A stretch of 64,000 bases of DNA from the NCBI RefSeq assembly GCF_900141825.1, contig NZ_FQYQ01000005.1, forward strand, positions 1 to 64,000. Reading direction: 5' to 3'. The DNA is from Pseudobutyrivibrio xylanivorans DSM 14809. Its GTDB lineage: Bacteria > Bacillota > Clostridia > Lachnospirales > Lachnospiraceae. The position numbers and the translations under genes were made by a program. The notes beneath the pieces were generated by a model, which saw only the letters and a list, made by a program, of their open reading frames with translations, was not told the DNA's origin and ran no database searches. Shown piece after piece: positions 33,023 to 42,096 of this stretch (position 1 is its first letter; each line of letters begins with the position of its first letter).

Positions 33023-34096
33023 TTACTTATCATTCATCTTTGCAAGCTTTGCAGCCTGATCAGCTGCGATAAGTGCATCTAAGATCTCCTGGATATCTCC
33101 ATTCATAATCTTATCAAGCTTGTAAAGTGTAAGGTTAATTCTGTGGTCTGTAACACGTCCCTGTGGGAAGTTGTATGTACGAATCTTCTCGGCACGATCA
33201 CCAGTACCAATCTGTGAGCGACGCTCTGCTGCCTCAGCATCCTGCTGCTTCTGTAACTCTAAATCGTAGAGCTTTGCACGAAGGAGTGCGAAAGCCTTTT
33301 CCTTATTCTGAAGCTGTGACTTCTCTGTCTGGCTGTAGATAACAATACCTGTTGGGTAGTGAGTAAGACGAACAGCTGAATCTGTTGTGTTGACACACTG
33401 ACCACCGTTACCAGAAGCACGCATAACGTCGATACGGATATCCTTCTCTTCAATCTGGATATCTACTTCTTCTGCCTCAGGCATAACAGCTACTGAACAT
33501 GTAGATGTCTGGATACGTCCCTGTGACTCTGTCTCTGGAACACGCTGTACACGATGTACACCTGACTCGTACTTAAGGATAGAGTATGCACCTGTTCCCT
33601 TAACCATGAACTCGATGTTCTTCATACCGCCAATACCTGTCTCGTCTGCCTCAAGAAGCTCAACCTTCCAACCGCGTGACTCAACATAGTGTACATACAT
33701 ACGATAAATCTCTGCTGCGAAAAGAGCTGCCTCTTCACCACCGGCACCTGCACGGATTTCCACAATAACGTTCTTATCATCGTTAGGGTCCTTTGGAAGA
33801 AGAAGAATCTTAAGCTCCTGCTCAAGACGCTCAACCTCAGCCTTTGACTCATTTAATTCTTCCTTTGCAAGCTCCTTCATCTCCTCATCTGTCTCCTCCT
33901 CAAGAAGAGCAAGTGAATCCTCGATGTTCTGCTTGTGTGAACTATACTGCTTATAAGCTTCTACGATAGGAGCTAAATCTGACTGCTCCTTCATAAGAGC
34001 TCTGAAACGTGCATTATCATTTGCAACATCTGGCTCAGAAAGAAGGTTCATAACCTCTTCATATCTAAGTACTAAATCTTCTAATCTATCAAACAT
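33023..34096 (-). CDS. prfA: Peptide chain release factor 1
   Basis: 357 residues, the normal length for RF1. It carries the UAA/UAG-specificity region with [14 protein letters not shown], the universal peptidyl-hydrolysis motif Gly-Gly-Gln within [19 protein letters not shown] (about residue 235), and the C-terminal basic [25 protein letters not shown] segment split over the ribosome-contact domain. It releases nascent chains at UAA and UAG and is methylated at the GGQ glutamine by PrmC, encoded 17 bases upstream in the same operon. The ribosome site is GGAGGTAG; the AGGTAGTA 8-mer of the downstream array happens to occur here (34101-34108). Confidence 0.97.
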   Translation of the reverse strand: MFDRLEDLVLRYEEVMNLLSEPDVANDNARFRALMKEQSDLAPIVEAYKQYSSHKQNIEDSLALLEEETDEEMKELAKEELNESKAEVERLEQELKILLLPKDPNDDKNVIVEIRAGAGGEEAALFAAEIYRMYVHYVESRGWKVELLEADETGIGGMKNIEFMVKGTGAYSILKYESGVHRVQRVPETESQGRIQTSTCSVAVMPEAEEVDIQIEEKDIRIDVMRASGNGGQCVNTTDSAVRLTHYPTGIVIYSQTEKSQLQNKEKAFALLRAKLYDLELQKQQDAEAAERRSQIGTGDRAEKIRTYNFPQGRVTDHRINLTLYKLDKIMNGDIQEILDALIAADQAAKLAKMNDK

Positions 34097-34113
34097 GCTT
34101 TACTACCTCCATG

Positions 34114-34944
34114 TTATATATGTCCTTTAACTACTCTGTCGTTTCCAGGGAGATCCTTAACAACCTCTACATCCTTGAAACCTGCTTCTTCGAATAATGC
34201 AGAAACATCCTGTCCCTGGTCATATCCGATTTCAACTAAAAGCCAACCACCTTCATTGAGATACTCTCTGGCGTGAGCTGTAATCTCTCTGTAAAAGAAC
34301 AAACCATCCTCTGTGCCATCTAAGGCAAGACGAGGTTCGTGATCTTTAACCTCTTCTTCCAACTCCTCCACATCCGCAGTGCGAATATATGGTGGATTGG
34401 AAACAATAGCGTTGAACTTACCAGTAACTGGCTGCCACAAATCGCCTTTTTCAAAGACGACCTTTGCTCCAACAAGGCGCTTGCCATTCTCTCTTGCAAT
34501 CGTAAGGGCTTCCTCAGAAATATCTACACCAATTCCTGATAGTCCCTGTCCAAGCGCAACAAGAGAAATAATAACACATCCGCTGCCTGTACACAAATCT
34601 AAAACGTGACTTCCAGAAGGAATGACCTTTAACGCCTCTTCTACAAGTGTTTCTGTGTCCTGTCTTGGAATAAGAACATGCTCATTTACCCAAAAGCTTA
34701 GCCCCATGAAATCCTGCTCCCCAGTAATATGCTGGAGTGGAATATGCTGGGCTCTTTTACAAAGCACATCCTGATATTTATATAAAGTAAGCTGGTCTAT
34801 TTGCTCTGTCTGCTTCAAAAAATACTGAGCCTTTGTCATTTCACTGACGAATGAGAGCAAAAGCCATGCATCTATCTTCGCATCTGCAATCCTTTCGGAT
34901 TCAAGTATAACAATACCTTTATCTAAAGCTTCTTTATATGTCAT
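34114..34944 (-). CDS. prmC: Release factor glutamine methyltransferase
   Basis: 276 residues. A helical N-terminal release-factor-binding domain (1-80) is followed by a Rossmann methyltransferase: the SAM-binding motif VLDLCTGSGCVIISL (about 115-129) and the substrate-amide NPPY motif (SNPPYIRT, about residue 184). It uses S-adenosylmethionine to methylate the GGQ glutamine of release factors. Position between DUF1385 and prfA with tight spacing matches the standard Clostridia cluster. Confidence 0.96.
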   Translation of the reverse strand: MTYKEALDKGIVILESERIADAKIDAWLLLSFVSEMTKAQYFLKQTEQIDQLTLYKYQDVLCKRAQHIPLQHITGEQDFMGLSFWVNEHVLIPRQDTETLVEEALKVIPSGSHVLDLCTGSGCVIISLVALGQGLSGIGVDISEEALTIARENGKRLVGAKVVFEKGDLWQPVTGKFNAIVSNPPYIRTADVEELEEEVKDHEPRLALDGTEDGLFFYREITAHAREYLNEGGWLLVEIGYDQGQDVSALFEEAGFKDVEVVKDLPGNDRVVKGHI

Positions 34945-35874
34945 TTAGAAACATCCCTCATTTTCTTCTTGGAACTTCTTCCAGTCAAAAACTGCCTCGA
35001 CGGAAGCTATGCCTACTTCAATCATGTCGTCATCAGGTTCCATAACCGTAAGACGCTGTAACCACAAGCCTGGTTTGGAAATGATTTCCACAAAACCATT
35101 GTCATATCGGCCTGCAAGTCGAATGAACTCATAAGAAATTCCTGCGATAACTGGGATAAGCAAGAGTCTTGCAACGAGCTTAAGCCATACGTTATCAAAG
35201 GATATAAACATAAAAACAAAAACAGATATTATAAATACTATAAATATAAAGCTGGTGCCACATCTCTTGTGGAATCTAGTGGAAGTTCTTACATTTTCAA
35301 CTGTAAGAGGCTTTCCTGCTTCCACACAATTAATGCATTTGTGCTCTGCACCGTGGTACATGAAGGTACGTTTTATATCCTCCATGCGGGAAATCACCAC
35401 CACATATCCAATGAAAATAGCAATTCTGATGATTCCCTCTATAAAAGCAATCAATGCCTGTGAAGCAACAAACTTATTTAAAGCTAATGAAATAAAATAA
35501 GGCAATGCAAAAAATACTGCCATGGCCATAACAAATGAAAGAACTAAAATGCCTCCCATCTCAGCCTTTTCTTTCTTCTCAAGCTTTGAAAGCTCCTCTT
35601 CAGATAATTTTGATTTATCTACTGTATCCTCCTCATCTTCAAAAAATGAAGCCGAATACATAAGAGTGCTAAGACCTATTGTCAAAGACTCAATGAAAGA
35701 AACAACACCTCTGATGATTGGAATCTTGTGCCAAACATCATTAGGGTCCCTTGTATTTTTAACATCTACGACTATCTCTTTGTCTGGCTTACGAACCGCA
35801 ACAGCATATTTAGCGCCGTTACGCATCATGACGCCTTCCATGACAGCCTGACCGCCTATTCCTGAATACTTCAT
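34945..35874 (-). CDS. DUF1385 family membrane protein
   Basis: About 309 residues. The start is set at MKYSGIGGQAVMEGVMMRNG because AGGAG precedes it by five bases and because this opening is the conserved DUF1385 N-terminus; the open frame extends 15 codons further. Conserved features are VMEGVMMRNG, a His-rich YHGAEHKCINCVE (about residue 200), RFHKRCGTSF, and four or more membrane helices. The His/Cys cluster suggests metal binding, but the function is unknown. The stop codon abuts the prmC start. Its fixed linkage with rpmE, prmC and prfA across Clostridia is well established as a gene neighbourhood. Confidence 0.92.
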   Translation of the reverse strand: MKYSGIGGQAVMEGVMMRNGAKYAVAVRKPDKEIVVDVKNTRDPNDVWHKIPIIRGVVSFIESLTIGLSTLMYSASFFEDEEDTVDKSKLSEEELSKLEKKEKAEMGGILVLSFVMAMAVFFALPYFISLALNKFVASQALIAFIEGIIRIAIFIGYVVVISRMEDIKRTFMYHGAEHKCINCVEAGKPLTVENVRTSTRFHKRCGTSFIFIVFIISVFVFMFISFDNVWLKLVARLLLIPVIAGISYEFIRLAGRYDNGFVEIISKPGLWLQRLTVMEPDDDMIEVGIASVEAVFDWKKFQEENEGCF

Positions 35875-35890
35875 TACCTCTCCTATACAC

Positions 35891-35928
35891 GACAAAAGGG
35901 CTGAGATCAAACATCTCAACCCTTAAAA
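35891..35928 (-). terminator. Terminator after rpmE
   Basis: On the minus strand AAGGGTTGAGAT pairs with ATCTCAGCCCTT (one G-U pair, loop GTTTG) and is followed by TTTGT. Read-through into DUF1385-prmC-prfA is possible because the U-run is short. Confidence 0.75.
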
Positions 35929-35942
35929 GTCCATAAAACAAA

Positions 35943-36149
35943 CTACTTTGCGTCAATACCGTACTTCTTGTTGAACTTGTCAATACGTCCACGAGCCTGT
36001 GTAGCTTTCTGCTGGCCTGTGTAGAATGGATGACACTTTGAACAAATTTCTACGTGGATGCTCTCCTTTGTAGAACCTGTAACGAATGTGTTACCACAGT
36101 TACATGTTACAGTAGCCTGATAATAATCTGGATGGATACCCTGTCTCAT
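35943..36149 (-). CDS. rpmE: 50S ribosomal protein L31
   Basis: 68 residues. It opens [16 protein letters not shown] and has four zinc-ligand cysteines in the CxC...CxxC arrangement (Cys16, Cys18, Cys37, Cys40), so it is the zinc-binding C+ form rather than the zinc-independent YkdA/YtiA type. It binds the large subunit near the central protuberance and contacts the small-subunit head. GAGAGG precedes the ATG. The leader contains two small hairpins and may be autoregulatory. Confidence 0.97.
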   Translation of the reverse strand: MRQGIHPDYYQATVTCNCGNTFVTGSTKESIHVEICSKCHPFYTGQQKATQARGRIDKFNKKYGIDAK

Positions 36150-36164
36150 TGATTTTCACCTCTC

Positions 36165-36246
36165 ATTTAATAAATGTTTACAATTTCCAACTGTAAGTAT
36201 AGCTGTTTAAATGCGAGGGTCTCGCATTTCATCCCGATTAACAGCT
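36165..36246 (-). promoter_or_regulatory. Structured leader of rpmE / terminator of DUF4364 gene
   Basis: On the minus strand AGCTGTT...AACAGCT (36240-36246 with 36201-36207) encloses AAATGCGAG/CTCGCATTT. This is followed by a TTACA/TGTAA hairpin (36192-36196 with 36178-36182) and a CATTTATTAAATG hairpin just before the ribosome site. The first could end the upstream transcript. The last two have the position expected of an L31 leader, but I cannot confirm the Rfam L31-Firmicutes consensus by eye. Confidence 0.35.
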
Positions 36247-36260
36247 TCACAAGTATAACA

Positions 36261-36776
36261 TCAGTTCATTAGGATGTCAAGCAGTGAATCGTAAACCTCC
36301 TGTGCCTTTACTTTCCAGTTGTTACACAGTGTCTCTGCTATCTCTTTAGAACCTACATGGAAGCTTACATCAATGGTAGGTACTTCATTTTCTGTGATAC
36401 GAAGCTGTACCACATATCCTCCTCTATCAGCCTTAAAATATGTGGCTTTATAGGAATTCTCCTCCTTCATGGAGATTGAATTAGCCTTTAAATATTTGTT
36501 GATATCCTTGGAAAGAGCTGGAGTAATCTTTTCTTTGAAAAGCTCCAATGTTTTGTTGCCCTCATCCGTAATAGAATATGTTGTATTGTTGTGATTTGTA
36601 ACTGATTTGATAAGCCCTGCATCCTCATCATCACTAATTGCCTGCTGGGCAGTAAAATAATCCGTCAGATCTCCCTCAAGAAAGAAATCTGTAATTTGGC
36701 TATTGCTAAGCGGGAAACCACTTCGATGAAGTAATTCTAGTATTGTAATCTTGTATATCATGGTTGGTTCTGCCAT
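36261..36776 (-). CDS. DUF4364 winged-helix protein
   Basis: 171 residues. The N-terminal half is a PadR-like winged helix (IYKITILELLHRSGFPLSNSQI, TYSITDEGNKTLELF), and the C-terminal half is an alpha/beta domain with VQLRITENEVPTIDVSF. This matches DUF4364, common in Clostridia and probably a DNA-binding regulator. AGGAGGG precedes the ATG. It lies between the malic enzyme gene and rpmE with separate control signals; the target is unknown. Confidence 0.8.
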   Translation of the reverse strand: MAEPTMIYKITILELLHRSGFPLSNSQITDFFLEGDLTDYFTAQQAISDDEDAGLIKSVTNHNNTTYSITDEGNKTLELFKEKITPALSKDINKYLKANSISMKEENSYKATYFKADRGGYVVQLRITENEVPTIDVSFHVGSKEIAETLCNNWKVKAQEVYDSLLDILMN

Positions 36777-36810
36777 GGTATCCCTCCTGTATAACTAAAT
36801 AAATCTAAAA

Positions 36811-37962
36811 CTAAACCAAAGCTTTAATAGCATTTGCTACAGCTACTGGTACACGAGGATCAAAAGCCTCTGGCAAAATGAAATCATCGCAAAGCTGCTC
36901 ATCATCCACAAGGGACGCAATTGTTTCAGCAGCAGCAAGCTTCATCTCTTCTGTAATAGCTGTGGCACGAGCCTCTAAAGCGCCTCTGAAAATGCCCGGA
37001 AAGGCAACAACATTGTTTACCTGATTTGGGAAATCGGAACGTCCTGTACCTACGACTCTCGCACCTGCTGACTTTGCCTCATCCGGCATGATTTCTGGTG
37101 TTGGATTTGCCATAGCAAAAAGAATAGAATCCTTAGCCATAGATGCAACCATTTCCTTAGAAACAATGCCTGGTGCAGAAACACCAACAAAGATGTCTGC
37201 CCCTACGAGAGCATCTGCAAGTGTACCAGTCTTATGAGAAAGGTTTGTAACCTTTGTCATTTCTTTTTGCATCCAGTTAAGATCTGGATAATCAGGACCA
37301 ATGATGCCCTGACGGTCACACATTGTAACATCTTTGAAGCCATATGTAAGGAGAAGCTTTGTAATTGCAACACCTGCTGAACCAGCACCATTGACTACAA
37401 CCTTGCATGCTTCTTTGTCCTTCTTTACTACCTTTAATGAGTTGATGATGCCTGCTAAAACAACAATAGCTGTTCCATGCTGATCATCGTGGAAAACAGG
37501 AATATCTAACTCCTGCTTTAAGCGCTCCTCAATTTCAAAACATCTTGGAGCTGATATATCCTCAAGATTGATTCCTCCGAAGGTAGGAGCAATAGCCTTT
37601 ACAGCTGCTACTATTTCATCTGGATCCTGAGTACTAAGTACTATAGGGAATGCATTAACACCACCAAACTCTTTAAACAATACACATTTGCCTTCCATAA
37701 CTGGAAGTCCGGCAAGTGGTCCGATGTTTCCAAGTCCTAAAACTGCTGAACCGTCTGAAACTACTGCCACTGTGTTGGCCTTGAGAGTGTAATTGTAAGC
37801 CTCCTCGCTATCCTCTGCTATGATTCGGCAAGGTGCTGCTACACCTGGTGTGTAAGCAATGGATAAGTCCTCTCTGTTTCTGACAGGTGCCTTCGAGGTA
37901 GTCTCGATTTTACCGTTCCACTGCTTGTGTAAAAATACCGCTGTTTCGTCTACTGATGCCAT
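36811..37962 (-). CDS. Malic enzyme (oxidative decarboxylating malate dehydrogenase)
   Basis: About 383 residues, the short bacterial form. The start at MASVDETAVFL is preferred (GGGAG six bases upstream). It contains the malic N-domain with IAYTPGVAAPCR, the metal/malate site (FHDDQHGTAIVVLAG), the Rossmann motif VVNGAGSAGVAITKLL, and FAMANPTPEIMPDEA. It converts malate plus NAD(P)+ to pyruvate, CO2 and NAD(P)H, linking C4 acids to pyruvate and reducing power. It sits alone between rho and the DUF4364 gene, preceded by two hairpins. Confidence 0.95.
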   Translation of the reverse strand: MASVDETAVFLHKQWNGKIETTSKAPVRNREDLSIAYTPGVAAPCRIIAEDSEEAYNYTLKANTVAVVSDGSAVLGLGNIGPLAGLPVMEGKCVLFKEFGGVNAFPIVLSTQDPDEIVAAVKAIAPTFGGINLEDISAPRCFEIEERLKQELDIPVFHDDQHGTAIVVLAGIINSLKVVKKDKEACKVVVNGAGSAGVAITKLLLTYGFKDVTMCDRQGIIGPDYPDLNWMQKEMTKVTNLSHKTGTLADALVGADIFVGVSAPGIVSKEMVASMAKDSILFAMANPTPEIMPDEAKSAGARVVGTGRSDFPNQVNNVVAFPGIFRGALEARATAITEEMKLAAAETIASLVDDEQLCDDFILPEAFDPRVPVAVANAIKALV

Positions 37963-37987
37963 ATTGCTCTCCCTTCTAATCCTTACT

Positions 37988-38068
37988 AGTTGAAGAACTG
38001 CCATTATAATTGCCTCCGGCAATGGGGCAGTTCTGGGTATTAAGAAATCTTCCCTAAAGGGCCCCTTC
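37988..38068 (-). other. Two stacked hairpins between rho and malic enzyme
   Basis: On the minus strand a TATTAAGAA.../...TTCTTAATA hairpin is followed by AGAACTGCC...GGCAGTTCT enclosing ATTGCC/GGCAAT. Neither ends in a U-run, so they are weak intrinsic terminators at best. They may be a rho-gene 3' end or a leader of the malic enzyme message. Confidence 0.45.
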
Positions 38069-38076
38069 TTAATACA

Positions 38077-39552
38077 TTAAATTACACGCTTTCTAATAAC
38101 CATATCAATGTAATCATCATTGCACTTAGTATGTGCGAACATATTTAATATAGTCTCAATAGCGTCCTCTTTGCGGGCACTATTGATAGCTCTACGCATA
38201 ATTTCCATAGCATCTAATTCCTTACGTGAAAGAAGAAGATCCTCTCTACGTGTACCTGATGCTGTAATATCTATAGCTGGGAATATTCTCTTCTCTGAAA
38301 GCTTTCTATCGAGAATGAGCTCCATGTTACCAGTTCCCTTAAATTCCTCGTATACAACATCATCCATCTTTGAACCAGTCTCAACAAGGGCTGTGGCAAG
38401 AATTGTAAGGCTGCCACCCTCTCTCATGTTTCTGGCTGCACCAAAGAACTTCTTTGGCATGTGAAGTGCTGCTGGATCAAGACCACCTGAAAGTGTACGT
38501 CCTGATGGCTGAACTGTAAGGTTGTAAGCACGTGCAAGTCTTGTGATAGAGTCGAGAAGAATCATAACATCCTGTCCGTGCTCCACAAGTCTTTTGGCTC
38601 TCTCGATAACCATCTCAGAAACACGTCTATGATGTTCTGGGCTTTCATCGAATGTTGAATATATAACCTCTACATTCTTGCTGTTTCTCATAGTGTCCTT
38701 CATATCTGTAACTTCCTCAGGACGCTCATCAATAAGCAAGATGATAAGATGCATATCAGGGTGTGAATAATTAACTGATGTAGCAACCTCTTTTAAAAGT
38801 GTTGTCTTACCTGCCTTAGGCTGAGCAACAATCATACCACGCTGGCCCTTTCCGATAGGACTAACAAGGTCAACGATACGCATTGCAACTGAGCTCTTCT
38901 GACGTTCAAGACGAATTCTCTCGTTAGGGAAAATTGGTGTAAGATCCTCAAAGTTAGGTCTTCTGCAGGCTGCTGCCGGATCATATCCGTTAATTGTATC
39001 GATAATCATTAGCGCTGCGAACTTATCTGTAGGATTGTTAAAGCGCTTCTTTCCAATTATGATATCACCAGTCTTAAGATTGAATTTCTTAATCTGTGAC
39101 TGTGAAACATAAACGTCATCTGTACCTGGCATATAGTTATCGCAACGGATAAATCCGAATCCATCACTCATAACCTCTAAAATACCACTGGCAGAAAGTA
39201 GTCCGTCTGTAGGAATATCCTGAGGAACGTTTTCATTTCGCTCAACCTTCTCAGTCTTTTCTACTCTTTCTGGACGTTCTGGTCTTTCTGGACGTTCTGG
39301 TCTCTTAGTTCTCTCAGGTCTAGGCATTCTTTCGTTCTCTGCCTTAACAGGATCTGATTTTGTCTCTGTCTCCTTTGCTGGAGTTTCTTTGGCTGTAGCT
39401 TCCTTAACTGCTTCTTTCGCATCGATTTCGTCCTGCGCAAGCATAGCTTCTACTAAATCGGCTTTTTTCATAGAGGAAACACCTTTTATTCCCCTTGCTT
39501 TCGCCAAGTCACGTAGTACCGCAACAGCCAAACTCTCATATTTTTCTCTCAT
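38077..39552 (-). CDS. rho: Transcription termination factor Rho
   Basis: 491 residues. It has a Rho N-terminal SAP-like helix bundle ([28 protein letters not shown]), a charged insertion of about 90 residues with a tandem RPER repeat, then the RNA-binding cold-shock-like domain ([16 protein letters not shown]), and the ATPase core with Walker [14 protein letters not shown], Walker [16 protein letters not shown] and the Q/R loops. It loads on C-rich RNA and translocates 5' to 3' to release RNA polymerase. The Glu/Arg-rich insertion is typical in kind of Clostridia and actinobacteria and may aid RNA binding or phase separation. Confidence 0.96.
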   Translation of the reverse strand: MREKYESLAVAVLRDLAKARGIKGVSSMKKADLVEAMLAQDEIDAKEAVKEATAKETPAKETETKSDPVKAENERMPRPERTKRPERPERPERPERVEKTEKVERNENVPQDIPTDGLLSASGILEVMSDGFGFIRCDNYMPGTDDVYVSQSQIKKFNLKTGDIIIGKKRFNNPTDKFAALMIIDTINGYDPAAACRRPNFEDLTPIFPNERIRLERQKSSVAMRIVDLVSPIGKGQRGMIVAQPKAGKTTLLKEVATSVNYSHPDMHLIILLIDERPEEVTDMKDTMRNSKNVEVIYSTFDESPEHHRRVSEMVIERAKRLVEHGQDVMILLDSITRLARAYNLTVQPSGRTLSGGLDPAALHMPKKFFGAARNMREGGSLTILATALVETGSKMDDVVYEEFKGTGNMELILDRKLSEKRIFPAIDITASGTRREDLLLSRKELDAMEIMRRAINSARKEDAIETILNMFAHTKCNDDYIDMVIRKRVI

Positions 39553-39645
39553 TTAACTCTCCTTAAATTTATATTTAAACAAATTATTTACGTCATGGAA
39601 TTAAAAGTCGAATCGACTAATGAATTATACCTTGATGATAACTGA

Positions 39646-39674
39646 ATTATATACTCTGATTAAGGCAAAAACAA
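39646..39674 (-). promoter_or_regulatory. Probable rho promoter
   Basis: On the minus strand TTGTTT and a perfect TATAAT are 17 bases apart. The -35 overlaps the U-run of the upstream terminator. A second TATAAT (39624-39629) and a palindrome AGTCGAATCGACT (39607-39619) lie in the leader. Confidence 0.5.
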
Positions 39675-39713
39675 GGACTTCAAGAATTTTTTGCGAAAAA
39701 ATTCTTGAAGTCC
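39667..39713 (-). terminator. Terminator after the pyrophosphatase gene
   Basis: A perfect 18-bp stem (39696-39713 with 39675-39692) with a three-base CGC loop on the minus strand, followed by TTGTTTTT. It is the strongest hairpin in the window and ends the era-recO-glycyl-tRNA-synthetase-pyrophosphatase transcript. Confidence 0.95.
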
Positions 39714-39722
39714 AATAATGTT

Positions 39723-41369
39723 TTACTCTTGTAAAGACTCCATAATAGGTGGGATGAGCTGCTTCTTTCTAGAAACAACACCCTCTAAAATGTAGCTGTC
39801 ATCAGAAACTGGTAATCTAAATGCATCAGCAATAATCTTATCAGCATCATCACCAACAAAGAGAAGCTCTGTTGACTGATTAAGAATATCTGTAAGCATG
39901 CAGAATACTGCATCTAAGTCTGAAGAATCCTTTAATGTGCCCATGTAGCTCTTGATTCCATCCTTGATAGAATTGAGCTGGCCCTTAGAAATTGAGCTAA
40001 CCTGTGCAACACCAAAGTTGATATCTCCGCTGTTGAAAATCTTGTAATCTGTGTGGAAGATCTGATCTGGAGTCTTATCCTTGAAATCACTTCCAGCTTC
40101 AAACATTGATGTAGCAAGCTCAACAACATCAACACCTGCGATATCAGCAAGCATTCTAGCCTTTGCCTCATCTACAGGAGTACATGTAGGTGAACGGAAC
40201 ATAAGTGTATCTGAAATGATAGCTGAGCAAAGCACACCTGCGATATGCTTTGGAATCTCAACACCCTTTTCCTCATACATCATAGAAACAATTGTTGCTG
40301 TAGAACCTACAGGCTGGTTTCTAAAGTAGATAGGTGAAACTGTCTCTAAAGAACCAAGTCTATGGTGATCGATAATCTCAAGCACTTCTGCCTGATCAAG
40401 ACCATCTACAGCCTGTGACTTTTCGTTGTGGTCCACAAGGATAACCTGCTTCTTCTGCATATTTAAGAGAAGTCGACGTGAAACCATTCCAACGTAATGT
40501 CTGTTCTCATCCAAGATTGGGAAATCGCGGTGACGAACTGACTTCATGATTTCTCTAACATCATCTACATAATCATCTAATTCAAAGCTAACAATATCGT
40601 CCTTCTGCATGAACTGACGAATTGGCATTGACTGGTGAATAAGACGCGCAACAGTGAAAGTATCGTACTCTGTTGTGATAAGTACACACTGGTGCTCCTC
40701 TGCGAGTCTGATAATCTCAGGCTCAACATGGCTTGCGCCGCAAACAACAAGACAGCTACATCCAGCTTCAATACAAATAGCCTGGCGAGCTGTGATGTTA
40801 CCAACGATAGCTAAATCATCTACGTTGATATCATCCATAAGGTCCTCGCGGTTGCTTGATGCAATTACAACCTGTCCCTTAACGAAATAAGCGTGTGGAT
40901 TACCTGTGACAAGGTTTCCATTTAATGTGCCAATGATATTGCTGTACTGTGTTCTGGCACGTGAAAGGATGCTATTGTCGTAAATATCCATATATGAATA
41001 TGCGATATCTCCGTTTACGATAACTCCTTCAAGCTTTCCTGTCTTTCCTACTACAGGAAGAGTGGCTACATCTCTCTCAAGCATAAGTTCCCAAGCTTTC
41101 TTAAGTGAAATGTGACCATCAACTGGCTCAAGACGACGATATTCAATATCTGTCAACTGAGCTCCAACGTCCATAACTGTCTCTGGCTCCTGGATGTTGA
41201 ATCTTTCCAAAACGTAACGGGTCTCCTCGTTGAGTTGTCCCGCCTTTTTAGCTTCGTAAATAGTGCCATTATTTGATGTGGCATTTTTCAGATATGCATA
41301 CGCTACAGCTGCGCAAACACTATCTGAATCAGGGTTTTTGTGTCCGATAATGTAAACCGTATTCGGCAT
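39723..41369 (-). CDS. ppaC: CBS-domain manganese-dependent inorganic pyrophosphatase
   Basis: 548 residues. The N-terminal DHH phosphoesterase half has GHKNPDSDSVCAA (residues 9-21). An inserted regulatory module follows: CBS, DRTGG-like, CBS (about 70-300). The catalytic half continues with EIIDHHRLGS (the DHH motif, about residue 332) and ends in a DHHA2 domain with SRKKQLIPP. Family II enzymes hydrolyse PPi with Mn/Co. The CBS-DRTGG insert binds adenine nucleotides and tunes activity in Clostridia homologues. It is the last gene of its operon. Confidence 0.94.
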   Translation of the reverse strand: MPNTVYIIGHKNPDSDSVCAAVAYAYLKNATSNNGTIYEAKKAGQLNEETRYVLERFNIQEPETVMDVGAQLTDIEYRRLEPVDGHISLKKAWELMLERDVATLPVVGKTGKLEGVIVNGDIAYSYMDIYDNSILSRARTQYSNIIGTLNGNLVTGNPHAYFVKGQVVIASSNREDLMDDINVDDLAIVGNITARQAICIEAGCSCLVVCGASHVEPEIIRLAEEHQCVLITTEYDTFTVARLIHQSMPIRQFMQKDDIVSFELDDYVDDVREIMKSVRHRDFPILDENRHYVGMVSRRLLLNMQKKQVILVDHNEKSQAVDGLDQAEVLEIIDHHRLGSLETVSPIYFRNQPVGSTATIVSMMYEEKGVEIPKHIAGVLCSAIISDTLMFRSPTCTPVDEAKARMLADIAGVDVVELATSMFEAGSDFKDKTPDQIFHTDYKIFNSGDINFGVAQVSSISKGQLNSIKDGIKSYMGTLKDSSDLDAVFCMLTDILNQSTELLFVGDDADKIIADAFRLPVSDDSYILEGVVSRKKQLIPPIMESLQE

Positions 41370-41395
41370 AGTACCTCCGTTAAAATAAAACTAAC

Positions 41396-42070
41396 TTATA
41401 AAATTCCAAATGAAAGTAATAAACCCGCAATACCAACCCCAAGATTTGCAGCAAGAAGAACTAATGCTGCAACAATAAGCTTCTTTAATGAGCTATAATG
41501 CTCTACAGCCTTTAATGACTGCTCTTCGCTCTTATCATGCTCCTTTAGGAGATCCTGAATCAAGCGATATAAATGAACTGACTCAGAATGAGTTTTCTCT
41601 GAAAGCTCGCTCTGAATACTGTCAAGACCATCTGAAACATTTCTCAGAGTATCCTGAAGATTTCTGTTATGTGTTTCATAGGACTCTTGATTATCTGATA
41701 CTTGTCCCTTAATGTCAAGCTCTAATTGATCCATGTTGTTCTTAACAACCTGCATCATTCTGTCAACCTGAGTCTCAACATCAGCAACCAAGCTGTCTGC
41801 TTCCTCTTGTTTTTTATTAAGTTCATTCTGAAGCTGAAGGTTAATAGCTTCTTTTTCCTGAACAAGAGCTTCAAGCTCAGCAGCCTTCTGTTCCTTTGCT
41901 AAAATGAGCTGCTGAAGCTGTGTAGCCTTCTCGCGAAAAGCATCAATCTGCGATAGTAATAAATCCTCACCATTATCGATTTCGATGGATGTTACGTTAA
42001 CAGATGGCTGTGAATCCTCTGTAGAATTAACGTCATCAAGCTCGATTTCTTGAACATTTACGTTTTCCAT
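41396..42070 (-). CDS. Coiled-coil membrane protein of unknown function
   Basis: 224 residues. An acidic N-terminal tail (1-35) leads into a long heptad coiled coil (about 40-195, rich in Glu/Gln/Lys/Leu) and a C-terminal membrane helix (about 199-222: KKLIVAALVLLAANLGVGIAGLLL). There is no signal peptide, so the coil is probably cytoplasmic and tail-anchored. It sits between the glycyl-tRNA synthetase and pyrophosphatase genes with 26-base gaps. No family is recognised. Its shape suggests a membrane-tethered scaffold or chemoreceptor-like dimer. Confidence 0.7.
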   Translation of the reverse strand: MENVNVQEIELDDVNSTEDSQPSVNVTSIEIDNGEDLLLSQIDAFREKATQLQQLILAKEQKAAELEALVQEKEAINLQLQNELNKKQEEADSLVADVETQVDRMMQVVKNNMDQLELDIKGQVSDNQESYETHNRNLQDTLRNVSDGLDSIQSELSEKTHSESVHLYRLIQDLLKEHDKSEEQSLKAVEHYSSLKKLIVAALVLLAANLGVGIAGLLLSFGIL

Positions 42071-42096
42071 AGCATCTCTCCTTATTAATTATTAAT

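Noticed and set aside
36811-38022. Longer start for malic enzyme at 38022
   Set aside because: The extra 20 residues would overlap the hairpins and lack a ribosome site; GGGAG stands six bases before the 37962 ATG.
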